Positions 1-8,692 of a DNA stretch of 64,000 nt are shown piece by piece (the stretch's first letter is position 1; every line of letters begins with the position of its first letter). The DNA comes from Deltaproteobacteria bacterium (lineage in GTDB: Bacteria > Myxococcota_A > UBA9042 > PHBI01): contig JACKFA010000011.1 in NCBI GenBank assembly GCA_020632715.1, positions 302,812 through 366,811 of the forward strand, given 5' to 3'. The translations under genes were made by a program, and so were the position numbers. Under the pieces are notes generated by a model, which saw only the letters and a program-made list of their open reading frames with translations, did no database searches and was not told the origin of the DNA.

Positions 1-399
1 AGGGCCAATCCAGGAGTAGAGCGAGGCCGCGCCCTCTCCCTCCTCCCTCCGTGTCTCCGTGGTTACCGAACGGATTCAGCACGTTACGGTGGCGGGAGCG
101 CAGCGGCCGCGTCCCGCGCTCTCCCCTGCCCTCTCCCTCCGCCCTCCGTGTCTCCGTGTCTCCGTGGTTACCGAACGGATTCAACACGTTACCGGTAGCG
201 GGAGCGGAGCGGCCCTCTCCCTCCTACCTCCGTGTCTCCGTGTCTCCGTGGTTACCGAACGGATTCAACACGTTACCGGTAGCGGGAGCGCAGCGGCCGC
301 GCCCCGCGCTCTCCCGCCCTCTCCCTCCTCCCTCCGTGTCTCCGTGTCTCCGTGGTTACCGAAAGGAATCGCCACGTTACCCGGAATCCAAGCCCGGAG
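1..399. repeat. Tandem intergenic repeat block, four copies
   Basis: No gene is visible here. The stretch holds four imperfect copies of a unit of roughly 77-105 bases, starting near 49, 144, 226 and 334. Each copy runs CTCCGTGTCTCCGTGG, then GTTACCGAACGGATTC, then CACGTTACC, followed by a purine-rich and then pyrimidine-rich filler (CCCTCTCCCTCC) of variable length. Inside each unit the heptamer GTTACCG or a close variant occurs twice as a direct repeat. The core is the reverse complement of the GGAGACACGG elements at 37.7, 44.7 and 49.3 kb. The block lies directly downstream of the CBS gene stop, so it sits at a transcript end. Confidence 0.85.
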
Positions 400-798
400 T
401 CAGAGCTTGCCGATCGCCGCCCGGAGCACGTCCACGTAGCTCACGAGCCCGACGAGCTCGTCGCCCGTGACGACGGGCACGGCGCCGACGCGGTTGTCGA
501 TCATCACCTCGATGACCTCGTCGATGTCGGTCTCGGGCCCCACGGACACGGGGTTCCCGGTCATGAGCTCCGTGACCCGCACGTCGAGCTGGTGCACGTC
601 GATGACGCCCGGGTCGTCGGGGTCCGGCAGGAACACGCCGCGCAGGTCCCGGTCGCTCAGGATCCCGATGAGCGTGCGATCACGCACCACGGGCAGGTGT
701 CGGATGTCGTTGCCGTACATGAGCTCGAGGGCGTCGCCGATCGTCGCGTTCCGCGTCGTGGTGATGACGTCCTCGGTCATGATGTCGAGCGCGCGCAT
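400..798 (-). CDS. Tandem CBS-domain protein
   Basis: A 132-residue soluble protein made of two CBS domains (about residues 5-55 and 78-130), with a short acidic insert between them. CBS pairs bind adenosine nucleotides and usually act as energy or redox sensors. The opening MRALDIMTEDVITT and the IGILSDRDLR and LVGLVSYVDVL strands are typical of the family. The ATG at 798 is preceded by a good GGAGG-type ribosome site. The universal stress gene lies 53 bases upstream on the same strand, and CBS/Usp pairs commonly work together in stress or low-oxygen responses. The target of this one is unknown. The downstream side is the repeat block. Confidence 0.9.
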   Translation of the reverse strand: MRALDIMTEDVITTTRNATIGDALELMYGNDIRHLPVVRDRTLIGILSDRDLRGVFLPDPDDPGVIDVHQLDVRVTELMTGNPVSVGPETDIDEVIEVMIDNRVGAVPVVTGDELVGLVSYVDVLRAAIGKL

Positions 799-851
799 GG
801 TGGCCTCCGGGGGGTCGACGAGGTGGCGCGGGCGCTGGGCGGCGTACCGGC

Positions 852-1331
852 TCAGGTCCGCAGGAAGGGGTAGCCCTCGGGCTTCACGGTCATCACGGAG
901 CAGTTGGCGCGCCGCGACACGCGCTCGGCCGTCGAGCCGAGGATCTGGTCGCGGAGGCCCGTGCGGCCGTGCGTCCCGATGACGATGAGGTCGGCGCCGA
1001 TCTCGTCGGCGACCTCGAGGATCCGCGCGTCCGGGGCGCCCGTCGCGACCCGCACCTCGATGTCCTTCGCGGCGAGCCCCTTCGAGTCGCCCTCGGCCAT
1101 GAAGCGCGTGAGGCGCTCGCTCGCCGCCCGCGTGACGCGCGCCTCGGCCGTGGCGAGGCTCTCGCCGACGTGGTCCATCAGCTCCGCGGAGAAGTCGGAC
1201 TGGCTCACGTCACCCGCGGCGTGGAGGCAGATGACCTGCGCGTCGAAGGTGTCGGCGAGCCGCAGGCCGACGTCGAGCGCGCGGCGGCTGCAGTCGGAGA
1301 AATCGGTCGGGATCAGGATCTTGCGGAACAT
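852..1331 (-). CDS. Universal stress protein (UspA family)
   Basis: A 159-residue single-domain universal stress protein. It starts MFRKILIPTDFSDCSRRALD and carries the ATP-binding signature G-x2-G-x9-G-S near its end (GTHGRTG then GS). This suggests the nucleotide-binding subclass. The frame stays open further upstream, but family length, the GGAG ribosome site and the promoter described below all favour ATG 1331. It is the first gene of a likely two-gene operon with the CBS protein. A sigma54-type promoter sits about 40 bases upstream. The inferred role is stress tolerance; the client is not known. Confidence 0.92.
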   Translation of the reverse strand: MFRKILIPTDFSDCSRRALDVGLRLADTFDAQVICLHAAGDVSQSDFSAELMDHVGESLATAEARVTRAASERLTRFMAEGDSKGLAAKDIEVRVATGAPDARILEVADEIGADLIVIGTHGRTGLRDQILGSTAERVSRRANCSVMTVKPEGYPFLRT

Positions 1332-1372
1332 GACTGGCTCCAGCGGGGCGTGTGGATGTGCCGATGTACTTA

Positions 1373-1387
1373 GCACGGCCCGTGCCA
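1373..1387 (-). promoter_or_regulatory. Sigma54-type -24/-12 promoter for the Usp-CBS pair
   Basis: Read on the minus strand the sequence is TGGCACGGGCCGTGC. It matches the sigma54 consensus TGGCACG-N4-TTGC with one change (TTGC to GTGC) and has the exact GG-N10-GC spacing. Transcription would begin near 1361, leaving a leader of about 30 bases before ATG 1331. The element also contains a GCACGG-C-CCGTGC palindrome, so an operator is an alternative reading. Confidence 0.5.
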
Positions 1388-1450
1388 GCCGCAGGGAGCG
1401 CGCGCGGCGCGCTGGGACGCCCACTTGCGGGCCCCCCCTTCCCGCGAGCC

Positions 1451-1475
1451 TGTGCCAAATGACACACCCCGTGTC
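1451..1475. promoter_or_regulatory. Overlapping inverted repeats, possible activator site
   Basis: TGTG-N8-CACA (1451-1466) overlaps GACAC-N5-GTGTC (1461-1475). The pair lies about 90-115 bases upstream of the inferred Usp transcription start, the usual distance for a sigma54 activator binding site. The first repeat also resembles a CRP/FNR-family site with weak inner bases. It lies in the 227-base divergent gap to the vWA lipoprotein and could serve either gene. Confidence 0.3.
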
Positions 1476-1558
1476 GGCCGTACTTTTTTCGTCTCCCGCA
1501 GATCCATCCGCGCCCCGGGCCGTCCCATTCGGGTCCCCATCGTCCGCCCGAGGTCCCC

Positions 1559-2986
1559 ATGGCACGCCTCCCCCTCCTGCTCGCCGTCGGCGCGCTCGCG
1601 CTCATCGGCTGCACCCGCACCGTCTACGTCGTCGACGACGGCCACGGGAACCTCCGCGAGATCGACCCGCCCGACGACCCCGCCGACCCCGACGAGCCCG
1701 AACTCGTCGCCGTCTCCGACGACGACGACCTCGTCATCGTCGACGTCGCCACCGAGAGCGACTACGTCCTCGTCGACGACGACGCCACCGTCTACGTCCT
1801 CGTGGACGTCACCGGCCGCGACGACGCCCCCGTCGAGCGCGCCCCCGTCACCGTCGCCCTCGTCGTCGACCGCTCGGGCTCCATGGAGGGCCCGAAGATG
1901 GACGCCGCCCGCGCCGCCGCCGCCTCGCTCGTCGACGAGCTCGAGGACGGCGACGCCGTCACGCTCGTGAGCTACGCCTCCGACGCGACCCTCGAGGTCC
2001 CGCTCACCCGCCTCGACCGCCGCGGCCGCGCGGCCCTCCTCCGCGCCATCGAGCGCCTCACCGCCGTCGGCGGCACCGACCTCGGCGGCGGCCTCGCCCT
2101 CGGCGCCTCCGAGGTCGTCCGCGGCCACCGCCCGAGCGACCTCGCCCGCGTGATCCTGATCTCCGACGGCCGCCCGACCGTCGGCGAGAGCGATCCCAAC
2201 GCGCTCGTCGACCTCGCCGATCGCTGGTTCGACGAGGGCGTCTCCGTCACCACGATGGGCGTCGGCTACGACTACAACGAGGATCTCATGACCTCGCTCG
2301 CGGTCTACGGCGGCGGCAACTACTACTACGTCGAGGATCCGCGCGACATGGTCTCGACCCTCGACCGCGAGGTCCGCGGCATCGGCCACACCGTCGCGCG
2401 CGACGTCACCCTCTCCCTCGCCCTCGCCCCCGGCGTCGAGGTGCGCGAGGTCTTCGGCTACCGCCACGAGCAGCGCGGGCGCGAGGTCCGCGTCCCCATG
2501 AGCGCGCTCGCCGCCGGCGCCACCCGCCGCGTCCTCGTCGCGCTCTCGGTCCCCCCGCGCGAGCGCGGCGCGGCCCCCCTCTTCGACGCCCAGGTCGCCT
2601 ACCGCGGCCCCGACGAGCGCGCGCGCCGCGTCGATCTCCCCGGCAAGAAGGTCTCGTTCACGCGCGATCCGCGCCTCGTCGCCCGCACCGAGCGGCGCCC
2701 CGTCGTCGAGAAGGTCGAGCGCGTGCGCAACGCCGTCCTCCGCGAGCAGGTCATGGCGCGCCTCGATCGCGGCGATCGCGCCGCCGCCGAGGCCCTCGTC
2801 GCCCGCCGCCTCGAGGAGAGCCGCCGCGCCAGCGCCCGCGTGGGCGGCGCCGTCCTCGCGAAGGAGGCCGACGAGGTCGAGGCGCTCTCCGACAAGGTGC
2901 GCGCCGCGCCGGCCCCCGCGACCGACGCCTACCGCCACCTCAGAAAGTCGGAGAAGGCCCGCGCCTTCGACGCCCTCATGTACTGA
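1559..2986 (+). CDS. vWA-domain lipoprotein
   Basis: A 475-residue lipoprotein. The signal peptide ends LALIGC, with the lipidated Cys at residue 18. An acidic Asp-rich linker follows, to about residue 90. A von Willebrand A domain then spans about 96-280 with an intact MIDAS motif DRSGS (residues 104-108), a GGTDLGGG stretch and LISDGRP, so it should bind a divalent metal and a protein ligand. The C-terminal 190 residues are beta-rich then helical, of no recognised family, and resemble the tail of secreted vWA proteins. Codons are strongly C-ending. It probably displays an adhesive or scaffold domain on the periplasmic or outer face. A small lipoprotein follows 113 bases downstream. Confidence 0.88.
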   Translation: MARLPLLLAVGALALIGCTRTVYVVDDGHGNLREIDPPDDPADPDEPELVAVSDDDDLVIVDVATESDYVLVDDDATVYVLVDVTGRDDAPVERAPVTVALVVDRSGSMEGPKMDAARAAAASLVDELEDGDAVTLVSYASDATLEVPLTRLDRRGRAALLRAIERLTAVGGTDLGGGLALGASEVVRGHRPSDLARVILISDGRPTVGESDPNALVDLADRWFDEGVSVTTMGVGYDYNEDLMTSLAVYGGGNYYYVEDPRDMVSTLDREVRGIGHTVARDVTLSLALAPGVEVREVFGYRHEQRGREVRVPMSALAAGATRRVLVALSVPPRERGAAPLFDAQVAYRGPDERARRVDLPGKKVSFTRDPRLVARTERRPVVEKVERVRNAVLREQVMARLDRGDRAAAEALVARRLEESRRASARVGGAVLAKEADEVEALSDKVRAAPAPATDAYRHLRKSEKARAFDALMY

Positions 2987-3099
2987 CGGGCGCCCCGCGC
3001 CCCCCTCGGGCGGCCCCCTCGGTGGCCAGTTGGCGTTGTCGCGTCGGCCGGTTCTGGGATAGGGTGCGGGTCGTCCATCCGAACCCGGGAGAGTCCCCC

Positions 3100-3582
3100 A
3101 TGCGCCGTCTCGCGCTCGCCTTCTCGTTGGCCCTGTTCGTGCTCCTCGCGGGCGTCGCGACCTCGGGCTGCAAGGACATCCAGCGCCTCCTGCCGGCGAA
3201 GACGATCGAGGACCCGGACAAGGACAGCCCCGAGTACGTCGTGCAGCAGATCATCAAGGCCGCGATGAACGACGACTTCGAGGTCGCCTGGAAGCAGTTC
3301 CGGCCGTGGCTCCACAGCCAGCAGCTCCAGACCCACGCGAGCGAGCTGAACTGGAAGCAGTTCAACTTCAACGCGATGCACCGCAACGTGAAGCGCCTCT
3401 ACCTCGAGGACCCGACGAAGCCCGTCTTCAAGGTCGACTACACCGAGGAGATCAAGGACGACCAGGAGATCAAGGTCTTCGTCGTCAACATGGCCTCGGA
3501 CATGCCGACGCCCGTGCTCCTCACGCGCGACCCCGCCGCGAACAACGAGTGGCGCGTCCGCCAGTGCTCGCTCGGCCTGTGA
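3100..3582 (+). CDS. Small lipoprotein of unknown function
   Basis: A 160-residue lipoprotein: MRRLALAFSLAL, then a hydrophobic stretch ending in TSGC (Cys about residue 24). The mature part is a compact alpha/beta domain, opening with a helix (YVVQQIIKAAMNDDFEVAWKQ) and ending in strands, a layout like the NTF2/DUF4878 fold. I do not recognise a named family. The ATG is preceded by GGGAGAG at good spacing. It ends 38 bases before the stop of the convergent phosphotransferase, with a hairpin between the two. Confidence 0.85.
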   Translation: MRRLALAFSLALFVLLAGVATSGCKDIQRLLPAKTIEDPDKDSPEYVVQQIIKAAMNDDFEVAWKQFRPWLHSQQLQTHASELNWKQFNFNAMHRNVKRLYLEDPTKPVFKVDYTEEIKDDQEIKVFVVNMASDMPTPVLLTRDPAANNEWRVRQCSLGL

Positions 3583-3594
3583 CCCGCTGAGCGC

Positions 3595-3618
3595 CGCGAC
3601 GTGCGCTCGCCCGTCGCG
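3595..3618. terminator. Hairpin between convergent genes
   Basis: CGCGACG (3595-3601) and CGTCGCG (3612-3618) form a perfect 7-bp stem with a 10-base loop, in a 38-base tail-to-tail gap. There is no U tract on either strand, so a classical intrinsic terminator is not certain. An overlapping alternative stem GAGCGC/GCGCTC shares the same bases. Confidence 0.4.
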
Positions 3619-3620
3619 CC

Positions 3621-4637
3621 TCAGCCGCCGTAGGACAGCGCGAGGTCCACGTAGAAGCGCGCCTTCGCGGCCGCGTCGACCTCGCCCTCCTCGCGCTCCG
3701 CGACCAGCTGGATCGCGCGCCGGATCGCCGCGAGGCGCTTGAAGATCGGCGTCACGTAGCGGAGCGTGCGATCCTGGGTCAGCCCGGCGTAGAGGTCGAG
3801 CACCTCCTCGGCGAGATCGCGCCGGCCGGCGGCGTCGAGCTCCATCCCGAGCGCCCCGAGCTCCTCGGCCGTGTCCATCCAGTGCAGCTCGTCGCGGGCC
3901 TCCGAGGGGTCGATCAACGCGGCGGCGCCGCCGTCCTCGAGGTAGAGGTGCTCGAGCCGCACGTCGCCGTGGGCGTGCCGGATCCGGCCCTCCGTGATCC
4001 GGTGCACGAAGTGCCCCTCGCAGGCCGCGAGCCACTCCCCCGTCTCGCCGGCGAGGCGCGCGTGCTCGTCCGCCGTGAGCGGCGCGTCCGGGGCCGTCGC
4101 GAGCGAGGTCAGCGCGCGCTCCCAGCGCTCGGCGTTGCGCTCGGGGCGGCCGTAGCCGTCGTCGTGCGCGCGGTGGAGCGGCGAGCCCTCGTGGAAGTCC
4201 GCGAGCAGCGCGGCGATCGGGCGCAGCGTCTCGGCGGTCGTCGCCGGATCGACCACGAGCGCGTCGAGGCGACCTTCGTCCGGCAGGCGCCGCATCGCGA
4301 CGAGCGGCTCGCCGCCGAGCACGCCCGGGACGATCTCGTAGCGCTCCCCGTCGTACTGGAGCGAGCAGTCCGCGAGGTAGACCGAGGGCGACGCGCGCCG
4401 CCCGATCCAGAGCTCCTGCTCCGCGCCGTAGACCCGCAGCGAGCGCGTCGTCTGGTCGACGCCGAGCACCTGCCGCGGGCGCCGGAGCTTCAGCACCGTC
4501 CCGTGCGGCAGGAAGAGCACGAGCGACTTCGGCGTCAAGAGCGCCCCCGCCACCCCCACCGGCCCGCGCTGGCCGTGGACGCGCCCCTCGCGGAAGGCGT
4601 CGAGGATCCCCTGCGTCGTGAGCGCGCTCTCGCTCAT
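3621..4637 (-). CDS. COG2187-like aminoglycoside phosphotransferase-fold kinase
   Basis: A 338-residue phosphotransferase. The catalytic loop reads IRHAHGDVRLEHLYL, with HGD at the usual Brenner-type position. The metal-binding segment ALIDPSEARDELHWMDTAEEL matches the layout of the COG2187 family, where a Phe-Asp-x-Ile-Glu-Phe-Asn stretch is followed by a Trp-Ile/Met-Asp. The N-terminal half is mostly strands and lacks an obvious kinase Gly loop, as in that family. The substrate is unknown and antibiotic resistance should not be assumed. The ATG at 4637 overlaps the TGA of the upstream hydrolase (ATGA), so the two are translationally coupled. Confidence 0.8.
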   Translation of the reverse strand: MSESALTTQGILDAFREGRVHGQRGPVGVAGALLTPKSLVLFLPHGTVLKLRRPRQVLGVDQTTRSLRVYGAEQELWIGRRASPSVYLADCSLQYDGERYEIVPGVLGGEPLVAMRRLPDEGRLDALVVDPATTAETLRPIAALLADFHEGSPLHRAHDDGYGRPERNAERWERALTSLATAPDAPLTADEHARLAGETGEWLAACEGHFVHRITEGRIRHAHGDVRLEHLYLEDGGAAALIDPSEARDELHWMDTAEELGALGMELDAAGRRDLAEEVLDLYAGLTQDRTLRYVTPIFKRLAAIRRAIQLVAEREEGEVDAAAKARFYVDLALSYGG

Positions 4638-7624
4638 GGGAGCCCCCAGCGCTCGTCGTAGAAGCCCGCGGCGAGCACCTGGCGCTTGCCGAGGAAGTAG
4701 TCCCACCAGGTCGCGCGCATCCCGTCGTCGTAGATGAGCCAGTCGGGCGCCCACTCCGGCAGGTAGCGCGCCGAGAGCGTCCCCTCGGGGCCGACGCCCG
4801 CGTGCAGCACGATCACCTGCCCGGGGTCGAAGGGGCTCGGGAAGACCGTGCTGATCCCGACCCCGTCCCCCGCGTAGCGCTTGCCGCCGAAGACCAGCGC
4901 CCCGGGCTCGAACGTGACCGGCAGGCGGTCGGCGATCTCGCGCACCACGCGGTTCCCGCGCGGGCCGCCCACGAGGACCACGCCGCGCCCGCGCAGATCC
5001 TCGGGCGTCACCTCCGTGTCGGCCAGCATCGGCATCGCGAGCTCCGTCCACGGGTTGTAGCGCCGCACCGCCTCCGCCGTGAGCCGGTTCGCGTCGGCCT
5101 CGCCCGGATCGGACGCGCCCCAGACCACCACGAACGGCCCGTTCCACACGTCGCGGAGCGGCCCCTCGACCCCGTGGCGCTTGCGCCCGGTCGCGTCCGG
5201 CGGCGCGTCCGCGAGGCGCCAGCGCTTCCCGTCGCGCACGAGGTGCAGGTCGCTCGCGAGCCCGACCTCGCCCAGCGCCTGCCCGTCCACCGAGAGTGAA
5301 CGCCGTTCACTCGCGATCGGGGCGAGCTCCGCGGCGAGGATCGTGAAGGCGTCGGCGTTGTCGGTCGTGACGGCGAGGGTCTTGTCGCGGAGCTTCCCCT
5401 CGAGCTCGGCGAACGCGCCCTGCCTCTCGAGGTGGTCGAGCCGGAGCCAGTACGCGCTGTCCCAGCGGTAGCGCGCCGTCCGGAGGCGCGGCGTCTTCGC
5501 CGGGCGCGGGCGCTCCTGGCGGATCATCCACTTCACGACCTCGGTGTCCTCGAACGCGTGGTCCCAGATGTTGTGGCCCGCGTTCGGCACCACCTCGAAG
5601 TCGACCGGGTAGCGGAGCTTCTTGTAGCGGTCGACCACCATCGCCGAGCGCTGCGGCTGGTCGTGGGCGCCGTGCACGATGCGGAGCGGCACGTAGCGCC
5701 CGTTCTCCGCGTAGTTCACGATGTTCTCGGCCGCGAGCATCACGTCCTCGAAGGGCCGCCGCTTCACCGCGCGCACCGTCCGGTACTCGGGCACGTTCGG
5801 GTAGCCGCAGAGCGGCGCCGCGGCGCTGAAGAGGTCGGGGTGGTGGAACGGGAGCCAGAACCCGACCGAGCCGCCGAGCGAGAAGCCCGTGAGCGAGACG
5901 CGGTCGTCGTCGACGCGGTAGGCGGCGCGCACCTCGTCGATGACGCGCAGCAGGTCGCGCTCCCCGGGCGGGCGGTGCCCCGCGTTGCCGTAGCCGTCGG
6001 GCGAGACGATGAGCGCGCCGACGTCGCGGAATTCGAAGTCCTCGCCGCGCCGCCAGGGGCCGGGGCCGGTCGGCTTCCCCGAGATGATGCGGGCCATCGC
6101 CTCGGGCGTGTAGAAGAGCCCGTGCGCGGCCACGATGAGCGGGACGGGGCGGTCCCTCCGGGCGTAGCTCGGCGGCACGAGCAGCACGTAGGGCTGGAGC
6201 GAGCCGTCGAGGTCGGAGCGGTAGGCGCGGACGACGACGCCCGTCCGGCCCTCGTAGGGATCGGCGCCGCCGCGCGCGGTCGCGAGGAGGGCCTCGAGCG
6301 TGTCGAGGCGCTCGCGGATGACGGCGTCCGGGATGTCGTCGCCGCCGAGGTCGGCGGCGAGGCGCTCGACGGCGTAGGCGAGGCTGTCCCGCGTGCCGGC
6401 GGCGAAGGTCGCGGGGAGCTTCTCGACGGCCTCGCGCGCCGTGAGGAAGCGGTCGCGGAGGGCGGGCGCCGCGGCGAGCTTCCGGCGCTCGCAGACGTCG
6501 CCGTCGATGGCGAGCTTCGCGACGTCGCCGTCCTTCGCGCGCGCCGGGAAGGCGACCTCGCCGCCGAGCGCGAGCGCGACCGTGTCGACGGCCCCCTCGG
6601 AGAGCGTCGCGTCCCCCTGCGACCAGCGCCAGCGGTGCGCGCCGGGCGGCAGCAGCGTCGCCGCCGTGGCCTTCGCCGTGAGCGCGTAGCCGCCGGGGAT
6701 GGGCTCCTGGTCGACCACGAGCGCGAGCGCGCTGCAGAGGCCCGCGTGCTCGACCGCGCGCGACGGCGCGAGCGCCCACGCGAGGCCCGGGACCGGCAGG
6801 TTGTCGCGCCCGCGGAAGCGGAACGAGAACGCGAGCTCGGTCGACGGGAGCTGCTCGAGGCGCACGACGACGTCGTTCCAGCCGGCGCGGAGCGCGACGG
6901 GGACGCGCTCGTGGTCGGGGAGGAGGCGGTCGTCGCTCTCGCGGTCGTAGACCGTGGCGCCGCCGACCAGGATCGTGGCCTTGCCGGTGACGCCGGTCTT
7001 CAGGACCACGTCGAGGTCGCGCGGGGCGTGGACGCGCGCCGTGAGGACGTAGATGGCCGCGGCCACGCCGCGCTTCGAGCGGCCGCCGGGGGCGAGCTGG
7101 ACGACGTCGCCGCCGAAGGTGCGCGGGGCGAGCTCGCCCTCGAGGGCGGCCGCGAGGCGGTCGGGGCGCTTCTCCTTACGCGCCTTGCCGGTGACGATGG
7201 CGACGAGCCAGCGGTGGGCGTAGCCGCGCGCGGACTCGCGCCAGGCGCCGCGCAGGTCGGCGTCGGGGCAGCTGTCGTCGCGCGCGCAGGCGGGCCACCA
7301 CGCGGGGAACGCGGGCGCGGCGGGCTCTGCGGGCGCGGGGGGCGCCGGGGGCGGCCGTCGCCATGGGAGCCGAGGTCGGCCGGGCCCTGCGGGGCGGGCT
7401 CGCGGCGACGGGCAGGATCCAGAGCGCGCCGAGGCCGGCGCCGTGAGCCGCGGGCGACGCGGCGACCACCGGCGCCGCGCGGGCGCGGGCGCGAGCGTCG
7501 GGGCAAGAGCAGGAGCAGGAGCAGGAGCGGGCGCGGGCGCGGGCGGGCCGTCGCCGCGACCGTCGCTCGTGCAGGCGCACGCGAGCGCGAGGGCGACGAC
7601 GGGTGTCATGACGCGGCGCGTCAT
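4634..7624 (-). CDS. Large secreted alpha/beta-hydrolase (esterase/peptidase-like)
   Basis: A 996-residue exported protein. The N-terminus has a short hydrophobic signal ending CAC, plausibly a lipobox, then an Ala-Pro repeat linker. The middle (about 460-700) is an alpha/beta-hydrolase of the feruloyl-esterase/prolyl-oligopeptidase type: GFSLGG with nucleophile Ser582, acid Asp655 in HGAHDQ, and His684 in AGHNIWDHAF. A second, smaller hydrolase-like or scaffold domain ends the protein. Residues of roughly 50-92 (bases about 7350-7475) use A/T-ending codons unlike the rest and may be read out of frame. Substrate is not predictable. It is coupled to the phosphotransferase downstream. Confidence 0.82.
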   Translation of the reverse strand: MTRRVMTPVVALALACACTSDGRGDGPPAPAPAPAPAPALAPTLAPAPARRRWSPRRPRLTAPASARSGSCPSPRARPAGPGRPRLPWRRPPPAPPAPAEPAAPAFPAWWPACARDDSCPDADLRGAWRESARGYAHRWLVAIVTGKARKEKRPDRLAAALEGELAPRTFGGDVVQLAPGGRSKRGVAAAIYVLTARVHAPRDLDVVLKTGVTGKATILVGGATVYDRESDDRLLPDHERVPVALRAGWNDVVVRLEQLPSTELAFSFRFRGRDNLPVPGLAWALAPSRAVEHAGLCSALALVVDQEPIPGGYALTAKATAATLLPPGAHRWRWSQGDATLSEGAVDTVALALGGEVAFPARAKDGDVAKLAIDGDVCERRKLAAAPALRDRFLTAREAVEKLPATFAAGTRDSLAYAVERLAADLGGDDIPDAVIRERLDTLEALLATARGGADPYEGRTGVVVRAYRSDLDGSLQPYVLLVPPSYARRDRPVPLIVAAHGLFYTPEAMARIISGKPTGPGPWRRGEDFEFRDVGALIVSPDGYGNAGHRPPGERDLLRVIDEVRAAYRVDDDRVSLTGFSLGGSVGFWLPFHHPDLFSAAAPLCGYPNVPEYRTVRAVKRRPFEDVMLAAENIVNYAENGRYVPLRIVHGAHDQPQRSAMVVDRYKKLRYPVDFEVVPNAGHNIWDHAFEDTEVVKWMIRQERPRPAKTPRLRTARYRWDSAYWLRLDHLERQGAFAELEGKLRDKTLAVTTDNADAFTILAAELAPIASERRSLSVDGQALGEVGLASDLHLVRDGKRWRLADAPPDATGRKRHGVEGPLRDVWNGPFVVVWGASDPGEADANRLTAEAVRRYNPWTELAMPMLADTEVTPEDLRGRGVVLVGGPRGNRVVREIADRLPVTFEPGALVFGGKRYAGDGVGISTVFPSPFDPGQVIVLHAGVGPEGTLSARYLPEWAPDWLIYDDGMRATWWDYFLGKRQVLAAGFYDERWGLP
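5294..5312. repeat. GTGAACG-N-CGTTCAC palindrome inside a gene
   Basis: GAGTGAACG-C-CGTTCACTC is a perfect 9+1+9 palindrome. It encodes Ser-Glu-Arg-Arg within the large hydrolase. It is one of seven copies of the same core in the window. Confidence 0.8.
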
Positions 7625-7861
7625 GACGCCGCGGCGCGGCGTGGGGACGTGGGTGGCGGCTCGGTGTGGCGGGGCTCGTCTCAGGGGGCGCTCGGGTCGG
7701 CGAGGTCTCGGCGAGGAGGGATGATAGCGCCCGCGCGGGCGCGGTCAAAAGGGGGCGTCGGGGCCGCCTTCCATCGCGCGGCGCGTCGCGGTACGGTGCG
7801 CGCCCGACGAAATGCCCGAGGCGCGCGCGGTGTTCCCGCCGGCCTCGACCAAGGAGACGCC

Positions 7862-8626
7862 ATGCTACGCTCGATCCCCCTCGCCGTCCTCCTCGTGGGC
7901 CTCGCCGGCGCCGCGGCGCACGCCGCGCCGAGCTTCGCGGAGCTCAAGGCGCAAGGGGCGCAGGCCGTGCTCGCCGAGAGCGACCGCCTCACGAACCACT
8001 ACCCGACGCAGCAGTGGAAGCTGAAGATGGTCGTGAAGGCGCCCGGGACCGAGGAGCGCACGCTCGAGCTGCGCATGTGGCAGAAGGACCAGCAGAAGCG
8101 CCTCGTCCGCTTCGACGCCCCCGGCCCCGTGAAGGGGCTCAGCATGCTCTCCGAGGGCAAGGACGTGATGTACGTCTACTCGCCGCAGACGGACAACGTC
8201 CGCCGCGTGGCCGCGCACGCCCAGAAGCAGACCCTCCTCGGCTCGAACATGACCTACTCGGACATGTCGTCGCTCGACCTCGCCGACCAGTACGACGCCG
8301 CCTTCGCCGAGGAGGAGGCGGGCTTCCAGTGGCTCACGCTCACCGCGAAGAAGGGCGCCGAGCCCGCGTGGGACAAGCTCCGCGTGCGCGTCGACGAGAA
8401 GACGAAGATGGCCGACACCATCGAGTACTTCGAGGACGGCAAGGTCGCGCGCGTCCAGACGCGCACGGATTTCGGGATGTTGGACGGGATCCCGACGTAT
8501 CGGAAGGTCACGATGAAGACGCTCTCGGACAAGGTCGAGACGAGCATCATCATCGTGGAGCAGAAGATCGGCGCGCCCCTCGACGACGGCATGTTCAAGA
8601 AGAAGGCGCTCGTCCGCGGCGAGTGA
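7862..8626 (+). CDS. LolA-like outer-membrane lipoprotein-sorting protein
   Basis: A 254-residue periplasmic protein with a Sec signal ending AAHAAPS (cleavage about residue 22). The mature part has the half-open beta-barrel pattern of the LolA-like (PF17131) family, with a motif layout of MWQKDQQKRLVRFDAP, KGLSMLSEGKDVMYVYSP and DMSSLDLADQYD. This family is usually encoded beside MMPL/RND transporters and outer-membrane barrels and is thought to ferry a lipid or lipoprotein. An AAGGAG at 7851-7856 fixes the ATG at 7862. A barrel gene follows within about 65 bases and an MMPL transporter lies facing it 3.6 kb downstream, so the three probably form one export route. Confidence 0.85.
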   Translation: MLRSIPLAVLLVGLAGAAAHAAPSFAELKAQGAQAVLAESDRLTNHYPTQQWKLKMVVKAPGTEERTLELRMWQKDQQKRLVRFDAPGPVKGLSMLSEGKDVMYVYSPQTDNVRRVAAHAQKQTLLGSNMTYSDMSSLDLADQYDAAFAEEEAGFQWLTLTAKKGAEPAWDKLRVRVDEKTKMADTIEYFEDGKVARVQTRTDFGMLDGIPTYRKVTMKTLSDKVETSIIIVEQKIGAPLDDGMFKKKALVRGE

Positions 8627-8692
8627 CGATCGGCTCGCCGGGGGCGGCCATGAACGGTTGAAGAACGGCGGCGATTGTCGGACCCTCCGCCC

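Noticed and set aside
1..399. CRISPR-like repeated units
   Set aside because: Repeat units differ in length, the parts between cores are related to each other rather than unique, and no cas gene is nearby.
3621..4637. Aminoglycoside resistance gene
   Set aside because: The HGD kinase pattern fits the broad COG2187 family; nothing shows an antibiotic substrate and the gene is native in codon use.
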